From Butyrivibrio sp. AC2005 (GTDB lineage: Bacteria; Bacillota; Clostridia; Lachnospirales; Lachnospiraceae), in NCBI RefSeq assembly GCF_000424145.1, contig NZ_AUJI01000009.1, positions 250,191-314,190 of the forward strand: 64,000 bases of DNA, given 5' to 3'. Below the pieces are notes generated by a model. The model did not search any database. It worked only from the letters and a program-made list of their open reading frames with translations, and was not told the DNA's origin. The translations under genes and the position numbers were made by a program. Shown here piece by piece: positions 1 to 8,636 of this stretch. Each line of letters starts with the position of its first letter. Within the stretch, counting starts at the first letter, position 1.

Positions 1-2
1 TT

Positions 3-86
3 GTTGGAATTATGTATCTGATTGTTATAACTATCCTTTCACGTAGTGCAAAGAGGGTTGAGAGGAGGCTTAGTGTTGGAAGATAA
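3..86 (+). CDS. C-terminal end of an amino-acid ABC transporter permease (partial)
   Basis: The third frame is open from the window edge to a TAA at 84-86 and encodes about 27 residues: a hydrophobic stretch ([10 protein letters not shown]) followed by an Arg/Lys-rich tail (SAKRVERRL). This is how permeases of the polar amino acid family (HisM/GlnP type) end, with a last membrane helix and a basic cytoplasmic tail. The reading frame overlaps the start of the ATPase gene by about 11-14 nt, the usual arrangement in these operons. The 5' part lies outside the window, so the identification is inferred from context plus the short tail. Confidence 0.6.
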   Translation, partial: VGIMYLIVITILSRSAKRVERRLSVGR

Positions 87-819
87 AAAAGAAATCAAGA
101 TAAAGGTTTCAAACCTCAAAAAAAGATTTGGTGATCTGGAAGTTTTAAAGGATATTTCCACAGAGGTTACCAAGGGTGAAGTAGTGTGTGTTATCGGACC
201 ATCCGGATCAGGTAAATCAACTTTCCTACGTTGCCTTAATAAGCTGGAAGATGTAACAGCAGGTACCATAATTATTGATGGAAATGACATTACCAAAAAG
301 CAGGTGAATATAAATCATGTGCGTGAAAATATCGGAATGGTATTTCAACACTTCAACCTGTTTAACAATCTGAATATACTGGACAACCTTACTCTTGCAC
401 CTGTACAACTGAAAAAGTGCTCTAGATCAGAAGCTGTTTCCAGGGCAAAGGACATGCTTAAAAAGGTCGGTCTTGAGGATAAGACAGAAAGTTTTCCGAG
501 TCAGCTTTCAGGAGGACAGAAGCAGCGAGTAGCCATAGCAAGGGCATTATGTATGCAGCCCGATATTATGCTGTTCGATGAGCCAACCTCTGCGCTCGAT
601 CCGGAGATGGTAGGAGAGGTTCTACAGGTTATGAAGGATCTTGCTGCTGATGGTATGACTATGGTAATTGTTACTCATGAGATGGGCTTTGCCAGAGAAG
701 TGGCGGACAGAGTCATTTTCATGGATGGCGGTTATATTGTGGAAGAGGGAACTCCTCAGGAAGTTCTTCTGAATCCTAAAGAAGAAAGAACAATAGACTT
801 CTTGAATAAAGTCTTATAA
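76..819 (+). CDS. Amino-acid ABC transporter ATP-binding protein (GlnQ/HisP family)
   Basis: This is the cytoplasmic ATPase that powers a polar amino-acid importer. The 247 residues have the family length and order: Walker [10 protein letters not shown] at about 41-49, Q-loop MVFQHFNLF, signature LSGGQKQR and Walker [13 protein letters not shown] followed by the switch His in VTHEM. The perfect AGGAGG at 63-68 is 7 nt before TTG 76 and only 4 nt before GTG 73, so TTG 76 is preferred; an upstream in-frame GTG at 46 has no ribosome binding site. It is translationally coupled to the permease whose tail precedes it. The substrate cannot be read from the ATPase; a binding protein is not in view. 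Confidence 0.93.
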   Translation: MEDKKEIKIKVSNLKKRFGDLEVLKDISTEVTKGEVVCVIGPSGSGKSTFLRCLNKLEDVTAGTIIIDGNDITKKQVNINHVRENIGMVFQHFNLFNNLNILDNLTLAPVQLKKCSRSEAVSRAKDMLKKVGLEDKTESFPSQLSGGQKQRVAIARALCMQPDIMLFDEPTSALDPEMVGEVLQVMKDLAADGMTMVIVTHEMGFAREVADRVIFMDGGYIVEEGTPQEVLLNPKEERTIDFLNKVL

Positions 820-833
820 GAATGGGGAAAACT

Positions 834-1418
834 ATGAAAAATATAATCACTATAAGTCGACAGTTTGGAGCCGGTGGGAGCACTATCGGACAGGCTGTAG
901 CAGATAGGCTTGGATATTACTACTGTGATAAGGATATAATCCTTAAAGCGGCTATGGAAAGTGGAAATCTGACCCCTCAGGAGGTCAGAAATTATGATGA
1001 ACGAGTTCCGAGGGAGTTTGGCTTTGGTCAGAGTCTTTTTGATTTCTATAATAAGCCATTGGATGAAAGACTCTTTGATGCTCAGAAAGAGGCTATAAAA
1101 AAGGTGGCAGAGAGCGGAAATTGCGTAATTGTCGGAAGAAATGCAAATATCATCCTGCAGGAGTTTGACAGAACACTCCATGTATTTGTTTCTGCTACGG
1201 AGCACTATAGGATTGATCATATGAAGGCCAAGATGCCCGGGTGTAGTGAGAAGGAAATAATGGACCACCTTCGTTCAGTGGATAAGGCCAGAAAAAAATA
1301 CTGTAAGTATTATACCCATACAGAATTCGGGAACGCAGAATATTATGACCTGTGCCTAAAAAGCTCGTCTTTGGGAATAGAGAACTGTATTGATATTATT
1401 TGCAATGCAGCAAAGTAA
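834..1418 (+). CDS. Cytidylate-kinase-like P-loop protein
   Basis: A 194-residue protein beginning MKNIITISRQFGAGGSTIGQ, the N-terminal signature of the cytidylate kinase-like family (AAA_26/COG1102-related). The glycine-rich loop FGAGGS replaces a standard Walker A, and the VIVGRNAN segment near residue 100 is the usual second conserved block. Canonical Cmk is somewhat longer and ends differently, so the true substrate is uncertain; many Clostridia carry such paralogs beside the real cmk. ATG 834 is chosen because GGGGA lies 5 nt upstream; an in-frame ATG at 822 lacks a site. It follows the ABC ATPase by 14 nt and may be co-transcribed. Confidence 0.75.
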   Translation: MKNIITISRQFGAGGSTIGQAVADRLGYYYCDKDIILKAAMESGNLTPQEVRNYDERVPREFGFGQSLFDFYNKPLDERLFDAQKEAIKKVAESGNCVIVGRNANIILQEFDRTLHVFVSATEHYRIDHMKAKMPGCSEKEIMDHLRSVDKARKKYCKYYTHTEFGNAEYYDLCLKSSSLGIENCIDIICNAAK

Positions 1419-1430
1419 AATGGCAGTCCT

Positions 1431-2021
1431 TTAAACTGTCCCGCGTGCAGCTTTGTCATCGTACTTGCCTTTTATGGCAAGGCCGATGGTGACATCAAGA
1501 GCTAATCTGGACAGGAGAGTTACTATCATTTCAGGTCTGTTCATAAAAAGATGGCCAAATACTATGTCCATAATTAGCAGAATGGCAAATAGAATAAAGG
1601 ATTTCTTTTTGCCAAGATTTTTCCAAAACGCAAGGAACAGAAGGATACAAATTGTGACCATCATAACAAGAAGGGGAATCAGATAACTGGAAAGGGCAAA
1701 TAATGTCTGTTGTCCCCACTTAACTATGATTAAAACATAAGCCCCCGTGGTTTCTATGGCAGTCATTACAAAAAAAGCTTTATAGAAGAGGGCTGACTTT
1801 TTATTGTATCTCATTAGCAGATAGATTACACCAAAACATAGTGCAAGCATGCTAAGGACATTAAAAGCAACGATGTGCTGAGCGGTTGTTATTTCATCAG
1901 GCTCAGACATAAGTGAGATTTTGGAATGAACCGCAGTCGCATTTTTTATACACATAACGATAAGTACCACCATCAGGATAAGATGGAATAGCATCAGAGG
2001 GGTAAATTTTTTATCGCTCAT
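1431..2021 (-). CDS. Six-helix membrane protein of unknown function
   Basis: The 196 residues contain six hydrophobic segments at about 8-26, 48-70, 80-101, 107-131, 139-157 and 165-184, with short charged loops and a basic C-terminus (KGKYDDKAARG). No catalytic motif or transporter signature is recognised. It is convergent with the cytidylate-kinase-like gene, ending 13 nt from it, and divergent from the signalling operon beginning at 2273. On the minus strand AGGTAAATC just before the ATG could serve as a weak ribosome binding site. Function unknown. Confidence 0.7.
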   Translation of the reverse strand: MSDKKFTPLMLFHLILMVVLIVMCIKNATAVHSKISLMSEPDEITTAQHIVAFNVLSMLALCFGVIYLLMRYNKKSALFYKAFFVMTAIETTGAYVLIIVKWGQQTLFALSSYLIPLLVMMVTICILLFLAFWKNLGKKKSFILFAILLIMDIVFGHLFMNRPEMIVTLLSRLALDVTIGLAIKGKYDDKAARGTV

Positions 2022-2272
2022 TAATGATTTACCTCCGCAGGGACCTTCTACATCAGAACTGAAACTTTACGTATTCTGTTTTAATCTTATCATAAATGCA
2101 AAGTGCTAAACTTTTCTGATGGTAAGGTTTTATAAAAACTTTAGATAATCTTTTAAAACACGACATTTTTTCGTATCGGCGGATATTTTATAATTGATTT
2201 ATATCAATTTATTGTAGAATGAGAGCCATTATGAAAAAGTGTCTTTTTTATTTCTGAGGCGGAGGGAATAAG
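2022..2272. other. Divergent intergenic region
   Basis: An AT-rich 251-nt gap separating the minus-strand membrane protein from the signalling operon. TTGATTTATATCAA at 2194-2207 is a small dyad that could overlap a promoter with TAGAAT at 2215-2220, but the spacing from TTGATT is only 15 nt, so the promoter call is weak. GGAGGG at 2261-2266 serves the gene at 2273. Confidence 0.35.
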
Positions 2273-3130
2273 ATGAGCTTAGAAGATTATAAAGTTTTGT
2301 TTCTGATGGAGAAATCAAGCATTGTAATAAAGGGACTTGAAAAAAGAATAAATGCTGAAGAATACGAGACAGCTTCCATAGTGGAGAATTTCGATAAGAT
2401 AGAGGAATATGCTAAAGAAGCCGGTGTTTTTGTTGTATATAATCCGCTGAGTATTCTTGATGTAAAATACGGACAAAAGAAAATTGTTCTGATAAAGGAT
2501 CAGGCCAAGGATAATAATTGCAATATCATATTTGTCGGTGAAATCGGAGACAAGGAAAATATTACAAAGGAGTATCCGGAATTTGTGGCGAGCAGGTGGA
2601 TGGTACGCCCTGTGGATCCCGATGAATTTGTCACTATAGTTGAAGAGGAGCTGCGAGACCACGAGAAAAGGCTGGAAAGAAAGAGCTACTCCGAAATGGA
2701 TTCAAAGGTAAATGAGACACTTGATGTAAGAGACGTTCATTTGAGTGTTAAAAACGGTGGTGGTGATAAGAAGAGGATTCTCATTGTTGATGATGATCCA
2801 TCCTATGCAGGCATGGTTAAAAACTGGATTAAGGACAGATATAAAACCGACGTTGTGACTGCAGGAATGCAGGCTATTTCTTTCCTACTGAAAAAACCTG
2901 TTGACCTTATTCTTTTGGATTATGAAATGCCGGTGGTTGATGGCCCGCAGGTTCTTCAGATGTTGAGGCAGGAACCTGTTACCAAGGACATTCCGGTTGT
3001 ATTTCTTACGGGAGTAAGCTCAAGAGAAGGCGTGAGCCGTGTTATGGAGCTAAAACCTGCCGGATATATTTTGAAGTCAACCACAAGAGAAAATCTGATG
3101 AATTTCCTTCAGGAAAAACTGCATGGGTGA
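2273..3130 (+). CDS. Two-domain response regulator, receiver-only output
   Basis: The C-terminal half (about residues 165-285) is a clear receiver domain: RILIVDDDPS for the acidic pocket, the phospho-acceptor Asp at about 216 in LLDYEMP, the Thr of FLTG and the Lys of YILKS. The N-terminal 130 residues (KVLFLMEKSS..., with VFVVYNP and WMVRPVDPDEF) fold-wise resemble a second, degenerate receiver without the Asp triad. No DNA-binding or enzymatic domain follows. It has a strong GGAGGG site 7 nt before the ATG and precedes two hybrid kinases in the same operon, so it is probably a phosphorelay intermediate or a protein-binding output. Confidence 0.85.
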   Translation: MSLEDYKVLFLMEKSSIVIKGLEKRINAEEYETASIVENFDKIEEYAKEAGVFVVYNPLSILDVKYGQKKIVLIKDQAKDNNCNIIFVGEIGDKENITKEYPEFVASRWMVRPVDPDEFVTIVEEELRDHEKRLERKSYSEMDSKVNETLDVRDVHLSVKNGGGDKKRILIVDDDPSYAGMVKNWIKDRYKTDVVTAGMQAISFLLKKPVDLILLDYEMPVVDGPQVLQMLRQEPVTKDIPVVFLTGVSSREGVSRVMELKPAGYILKSTTRENLMNFLQEKLHG

Positions 3131-3146
3131 TTAACGGGGGAAAGGC

Positions 3147-5198
3147 ATGAATCGGAAGAATAATAATACTTATATTATCTCATTGGTGTCGATTTCCTGT
3201 ATTGCCATGCTTTTTGAAGGTATAGTTCTGGAATGGGAATTCTGGGTTCCACCGATTATACTTATAGGCACAGTGGCACTTTGGGTTATGCATATAACTG
3301 AAAAGCCTGAAGAGAACATTAGAGAGGTATGCTGCCTGATATATGCAATGATGGCATGCTTTTTTCATGGCGTACACGAAACAAGCTATGTCGATATAGC
3401 CATTGTTATTTGTTTTGTGATGGTTGCCTATTCTTTGTTGGACCATATGTATATGATGAATCTGCTTCTTGCAGAATATTTTCTTTTATTTATCATTCAG
3501 CTTACTCTGGCGATTACAGCAAACACAGTCGAATTTGATTTTTTAACTGTTTCAAGGACAATGCTTCATTTTGTTGCAGTTCTTTATGTTTATACAGGAT
3601 GCTGCAAGTCCATATATGGGCGTAGGGAAGTCAAGGAACAGCTTGAGGAAAAGGAAGCATATATCAGTTCCTATGATAGTGATATGGAGGATTTTTTATC
3701 CAATATCTCCCATGAACTTCGCACACCGGTAAATGTTGTAAGCGGAATGTCTGACCTTCTTCTAAAAAAGGGAGGAGGCGAAGAGGTGCAGGCAATAAAG
3801 GAAGCCGGGATGCGTCTGTCTAGTCAGATAGAGGATTTACAGGATTATACTGAAACCAGAAGAAGCTCAATAATTCTTGAGGAAGAGAATTATATGAGCA
3901 CATCACTGATAAACGATGTGGTGACCAGTTTTCGTATGGAGGCACTGGATACTGACTTGGAGCTCATTGTAGACATGTCCCCCGATGTTCCTACTATGAT
4001 GTGCGGTGATGTAAAAAAGCTTCATAAGATATTCCATCACCTCCTTGGGAACGCTCTCAAATTTACCAGGCAGGGCGGAATATATGTGAAAATGTATGCC
4101 GACAAGATGGACTATGGAGTAAATCTTTGCATCGAAGTAACTGATACTGGCATTGGCATGAGGAGAAAGGATATTATAGCTGCATCTCAGGGGATGTATC
4201 AGGCTAATTCAAAAAGGAACAGGAGCTCCGGGGGTGTAGGCCTGGGACTTGCCATAATATACGGATTTGTTCACAGGATGGAAGGTTTTGTTAAGATTGA
4301 GAGCGACTTTGGAAAAGGGACTACTGTGAGAGTGACTATTCCGCAGAAGGTTGTTGATAACAGACCCTGCCTCTTAATTAATGAGTCCTTTACGGGAGAT
4401 ATTCTGTTTCACGTAAGACCCGATAAATACCGTGTTGCTAAAATAAGAGATTTCTATCGTGACATGGCTGCCAATCTTGCGTCCGGCATTCATGTTCCGC
4501 TTTATCCTGCAGAAACAATAAATGAAATAGAAAGACTGCGTCAGAAACTGAATGTCACTTTTATCTTTATGGGTGAAGAGGAGTACGAAGAAAATGCAGA
4601 ATATTTTGATGAACTCAGCAAGGGGGATATCGTAATTGCAGTTTCTGCAGATCATGGATTTAAGACAAATGAAGGCAGCCGCGTAATGGTGATGCCTAAA
4701 CCGCTATATGCATATCCTGTCGTTAAAATTCTAAATGAAGGCTTAAGTGCAGAAAATATCGAGCTTGGAGACATCTATGTCAAACCAAATTTCAGTGGAA
4801 TAAAAGCCCTTGTCGTTGATGATGAGCCTATGAATCTGGTGGTTGCTACCGGATTGTTTGAGGACTACGGAATGACTATCGATACCGCCAAAAGCGGTAA
4901 GGATGCCATAGAGAAGTACAAGAAGGGTGACTATGACATAATCTTTATGGATCACATGATGCCGGAGATGGATGGAGTTGAAGCCATGCATCGAATTCGC
5001 CTGTCAGCTGAGGAGATGGGCAGGAAGGTAATAATTGTCGCGCTTACTGCCAACGTGGTTTCTGGTGCGAGGGAAATGTTTGTAAATGAGGGATTTGACG
5101 GATTCATAGGAAAACCGATTAATCTGGTTGATTTTGAGCGTGTTATGAGCCGTGTCCTTTCCCGGGGTAAAAATTCCGAGGGAGGTGTCAAGCTATGA
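3147..5198 (+). CDS. Membrane hybrid sensor histidine kinase with C-terminal receiver
   Basis: 683 residues. The first 155 contain four to six membrane helices with almost no extracellular domain, followed by a short coiled linker, the HisKA dimerization helix with phospho-acceptor His189 in ISHELRTP, an HATPase_c domain with N box (LLGNALKF), G1 (VTDTGIG) and G2 (GVGLGLA) motifs, a spacer resembling a degenerate receiver (390-540), and a full receiver at about 550-670 (VVDDEP, Asp602 in FMDHMMPEMDG, Lys in FIGKP). It overlaps the next kinase by ATGA, so the two are translationally coupled. Ligand unknown; the membrane-embedded input suggests sensing within the bilayer. Confidence 0.92.
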   Translation: MNRKNNNTYIISLVSISCIAMLFEGIVLEWEFWVPPIILIGTVALWVMHITEKPEENIREVCCLIYAMMACFFHGVHETSYVDIAIVICFVMVAYSLLDHMYMMNLLLAEYFLLFIIQLTLAITANTVEFDFLTVSRTMLHFVAVLYVYTGCCKSIYGRREVKEQLEEKEAYISSYDSDMEDFLSNISHELRTPVNVVSGMSDLLLKKGGGEEVQAIKEAGMRLSSQIEDLQDYTETRRSSIILEEENYMSTSLINDVVTSFRMEALDTDLELIVDMSPDVPTMMCGDVKKLHKIFHHLLGNALKFTRQGGIYVKMYADKMDYGVNLCIEVTDTGIGMRRKDIIAASQGMYQANSKRNRSSGGVGLGLAIIYGFVHRMEGFVKIESDFGKGTTVRVTIPQKVVDNRPCLLINESFTGDILFHVRPDKYRVAKIRDFYRDMAANLASGIHVPLYPAETINEIERLRQKLNVTFIFMGEEEYEENAEYFDELSKGDIVIAVSADHGFKTNEGSRVMVMPKPLYAYPVVKILNEGLSAENIELGDIYVKPNFSGIKALVVDDEPMNLVVATGLFEDYGMTIDTAKSGKDAIEKYKKGDYDIIFMDHMMPEMDGVEAMHRIRLSAEEMGRKVIIVALTANVVSGAREMFVNEGFDGFIGKPINLVDFERVMSRVLSRGKNSEGGVKL

Positions 5199-8100
5199 AT
5201 ATAATCAGATTGATGAAAAAGCTAATCGTCTACATAAATGATCCTGACAGGAATTTTTCCGAAAGACTGTTCATTCTTATGACGATAATATCCGAAATTG
5301 CCGTAGCGGTCGCATTTATCGGAGATATTGTCACAGGCGAAAATGATTATGAAATCATATTGCTTGGTGCCACACTTGTTCTTGTCCCGGTCATAACATT
5401 TTCCTGCTTATATAAAAACAGGATACAGATTGCCATAAGACTCATAATAATCGGGTTGGTATTTGTCATATTGCCCGGAATCTTTTTCCTGGGCGGAGGT
5501 GTTGAAGGCGGAGGCGTTTTTTGGATTATTTTTGCATTCATATATGTTGGCCTTGTAATATCCGGAACCTGGCGAAGAGTAATGCTGACGCTCTTGTTTA
5601 TGCTGGCGCTGGCATGTTACATGGTGGAATACTATCACCCTGAGCTTGTTGCAACCCACAGTAGGGAAATGTACTATATGGATTCATTCCTTTCTCTGAT
5701 TTTGGTAGGCGTGGTTTGCTTTGTCATGGTATGGTTCCAAAACGGAATGTTTAAGCAGGAAAATGAGAGGGCAAGGAAAGAAGCTGAGCGTGTTGAGGAA
5801 CTGAACCGTTCACAGAACCGCTTCTTCTCAAGCATGAGCCATGAAATCAGAACGCCGATAAATTCAATCCTTGGTCTTAATGAGCTTATCCTGAGGGAAG
5901 AGAATATTTCCGATGAAGTAATAAAGGATGCAACAGGAATCCAGGGTGCAGGAAAAATGCTGCTTGCACTGATAAATGATATTCTGGATTTTTCCAAAAT
6001 GGAAGCAGGAAGCATGGACATCGTCCCGGTGGATTATAAGCTTGGAGATATGATGTCCGAGATAGTAAACATGATATGGCTGCGTGCTCAGGAAAAGGGA
6101 CTGCGTTTGGATGTAAGTGTAGATCCCGGTGTACCGTCAGTTTTATACGGTGATGAAGTACGTATAAAACAGATATTGATCAATCTGCTCAATAATTCAG
6201 TTAAGTACACTAAGGAAGGTTCAGTAGGTCTTCATATTGAATGTGAAGACGTTGATGAGAATGATGTCATGCTTCGAATTTCTGTATCAGACACAGGTAT
6301 AGGAATAAAGAAGGATGCATTGCCATATCTTTTTGATGCGTTCAAGCGTTTTGATGAGACAAAAAACAGACATATTGAGGGAACAGGTCTTGGCCTTAGT
6401 ATTGTAAAACAGCTTGTGGAACTTATGGGTGGTTCCATATCGGTTAACAGTGTCTATGGTGAAGGTTCCACTTTTAATGTAATGGTTAAGCAGGGTGTTT
6501 CCGATCGGAATGCCATTGGAGAACTCAGCATACATAATTACGGAAAGGTTAAAAAGCATGCCTATGAGAGCCGTTTTACAGCGCCTGAAGCAGCTGTGCT
6601 CATAGTTGATGATAATGTGATGAACCTTGAAGTAGAAAGGAAGCTGTTACTTGCCACAAAAATGCGTGTAGACACGGCTGCAAGCGGAAAACAGGCCTTG
6701 GAAGCTACATTGAGGCTTCATTACGATGTCATTCTTATGGATCACTTGATGCCTGAGATGGATGGTATTGAATGTCTGAAGGCTATAAGAGAACAGATAG
6801 GCGGATTGAATCAGATAACACCTGTTGTGGTTCTTACAGCTAATGCGGGAAGTGATAACAAGGAACTGTATAATCATTCAGGCTTTGATGGTTACCTGAT
6901 AAAGCCTGTGTCCGGTGAAGCTCTTGAAGACATGCTTCTGAATCATATTCCAAGCGACAAGCTAAATGTTAAAAGGCACGCAGAGCGCATGGAAGGCAGT
7001 ACTAATGCTACGGCAGAATACAACAGAAAGGCACCTGTTGTTATCACAACCAGCAGTATGTGCGATCTGCCCGATGTGGTAATGAGAGATCCCCGTCTTC
7101 CTATTCTGCCCTTTGTTGTTCAAACAGAGGATGGTGTATTTAAGGACGGACTGCAGATCGGAGCAGATGAACTTGTCAGATATATAAAAAATGGCAAAAA
7201 GGCTTTGTCAGCACCACCTGATATTTCTTTATATACAGAGTTTTTTGCAAATGCATTAAAGACAGCACATCATGTTATCTATATAGCTCTTACAACCAGC
7301 ATGAGTGATGATTATGAAAGAGCGATGGAGGCATCAAAAGCTTTTGATAATGTATCAGTAATTAATTCCGAGTGTGTATCAAGTAGTACAGGCCTTCTGG
7401 TACTTATAGCCTGCAAGCTTGCTCAGCGTGATATGCCTGTTGACGAGATTATTAATGAGCTGGAAATGGTAAAGAAGAAGGTAAAGTGTAGCTTTATTGT
7501 GGACAGTACTGATTTTATGATGAGAAATGGACGTGTCAGTCCCCTTATGCACAGGCTAGCGGAGTCATTAAGTCTTCGTCCGTGTCTTAGTATCAAGGAT
7601 GATGTGTCAGGCGTCGGTGAGATATGCACCGGAAACAGATGGAATGCTTATAAGACTTATATACGAAAAGCCTTCCCTGTTGATCAGATCCCTGATTCGG
7701 ATGTGGTTTTTATTACCTATGTTGATTTAGATGAAGAAATGCTTCAAAGAATAAAGAAGGAAGTCAGCAAGATTGCCTACTTTGAAAATGTGGTATTTCA
7801 GCAGGCGTCAGCAGCCATTTCCTCAAACTGCGGTCCGGGTTCTTTTGGAATACTTTATTTCCTTAAGGGAAATAAAAATTATAATGTTTCATCACTTCTT
7901 CCGATTGATATGGAAGCAGTCAGCAGTACAGAGGAAGAAGCAATTCAAGTTGAGGATACTGTAGACAATTCATCTTATGGGGATGAAATTAGCATGCCTG
8001 AAACTGAAGAAACAGATACAGAATTACTTTGGTATGAAAACATTGAAGGAATTGATGGGAATATTGCTATTAAGAACAGCGGATCTGAGGATGCATTCCG

Positions 8101-8614
8101 GACCGTTTTGAAGATATTCTATGATTCTATCGATGAAAAAGAAGAAGAGCTGCAGACCGCCTTTGAAACGGAGGATTGGGAAAACTTCACCATAAAAATC
8201 CACGCTTTAAAGAGTTCAGCCAAGCTGATAGGAGCCATGGAACTATCTTCAAAGGCAGAAGTTCTGGAGATGGCCGGCAAACAAAGAGATGTTTCTTTTG
8301 TCAGCAAAAACTATGACGAGTTCATGAAGAATTACCACGTTTATAAGGATGTTTTGGGCAAGCTATACGCTGAAGAAAAGGACGAAAAAGAAGTCGAAGA
8401 AAAGCCGCTGGCGGATCAATTTTTAATGGAGAGTGTTTATGAAGCTATAGCAGAAGCAGCGGATAACATGGATAGCGATAGCATAGAGGAAGCGCTCTCG
8501 GAGCTTGATGACTACGAGATACCTGACGACGATAAGGAAAAGATCAGTGAGATAAAAAGACTTGCTTCAAAGTATGACTATGAAAGTATTGTCAAAATGC
8601 TGGCTACGCTGTAA
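5195..8614 (+). CDS. Hybrid histidine kinase with DegV-type lipid-binding domain and Hpt domain
   Basis: 1139 residues in the order: five to six membrane helices (about 25-180), coiled linker, HisKA with His216 in MSHEIRTP, HATPase_c (320-435; VSDTGIG, GTGLGLS), receiver (467-585; VDDN, Asp516 in LMDHLMP, Lys570), DegV domain (about 614-893), acidic linker and Hpt domain with His1003 in KIHALKSSA. The DegV assignment rests on the ordered family motifs: TTSSMCDLP for the usual TDS.aDLP, APPDISLYTEFF, IALTTSMSDDY, VSVINSECVSS, MRNGRVS and GPGSFGILYF. DegV proteins bind fatty acids. The arrangement suggests a kinase whose phosphotransfer from receiver to Hpt could be gated by a lipid; that role is inference. 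ATGA overlap with the preceding kinase. Confidence 0.9.
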   Translation: MNIIRLMKKLIVYINDPDRNFSERLFILMTIISEIAVAVAFIGDIVTGENDYEIILLGATLVLVPVITFSCLYKNRIQIAIRLIIIGLVFVILPGIFFLGGGVEGGGVFWIIFAFIYVGLVISGTWRRVMLTLLFMLALACYMVEYYHPELVATHSREMYYMDSFLSLILVGVVCFVMVWFQNGMFKQENERARKEAERVEELNRSQNRFFSSMSHEIRTPINSILGLNELILREENISDEVIKDATGIQGAGKMLLALINDILDFSKMEAGSMDIVPVDYKLGDMMSEIVNMIWLRAQEKGLRLDVSVDPGVPSVLYGDEVRIKQILINLLNNSVKYTKEGSVGLHIECEDVDENDVMLRISVSDTGIGIKKDALPYLFDAFKRFDETKNRHIEGTGLGLSIVKQLVELMGGSISVNSVYGEGSTFNVMVKQGVSDRNAIGELSIHNYGKVKKHAYESRFTAPEAAVLIVDDNVMNLEVERKLLLATKMRVDTAASGKQALEATLRLHYDVILMDHLMPEMDGIECLKAIREQIGGLNQITPVVVLTANAGSDNKELYNHSGFDGYLIKPVSGEALEDMLLNHIPSDKLNVKRHAERMEGSTNATAEYNRKAPVVITTSSMCDLPDVVMRDPRLPILPFVVQTEDGVFKDGLQIGADELVRYIKNGKKALSAPPDISLYTEFFANALKTAHHVIYIALTTSMSDDYERAMEASKAFDNVSVINSECVSSSTGLLVLIACKLAQRDMPVDEIINELEMVKKKVKCSFIVDSTDFMMRNGRVSPLMHRLAESLSLRPCLSIKDDVSGVGEICTGNRWNAYKTYIRKAFPVDQIPDSDVVFITYVDLDEEMLQRIKKEVSKIAYFENVVFQQASAAISSNCGPGSFGILYFLKGNKNYNVSSLLPIDMEAVSSTEEEAIQVEDTVDNSSYGDEISMPETEETDTELLWYENIEGIDGNIAIKNSGSEDAFRTVLKIFYDSIDEKEEELQTAFETEDWENFTIKIHALKSSAKLIGAMELSSKAEVLEMAGKQRDVSFVSKNYDEFMKNYHVYKDVLGKLYAEEKDEKEVEEKPLADQFLMESVYEAIAEAADNMDSDSIEEALSELDDYEIPDDDKEKISEIKRLASKYDYESIVKMLATL

Positions 8615-8636
8615 ATGAAAGGACATCGGAAACAGT

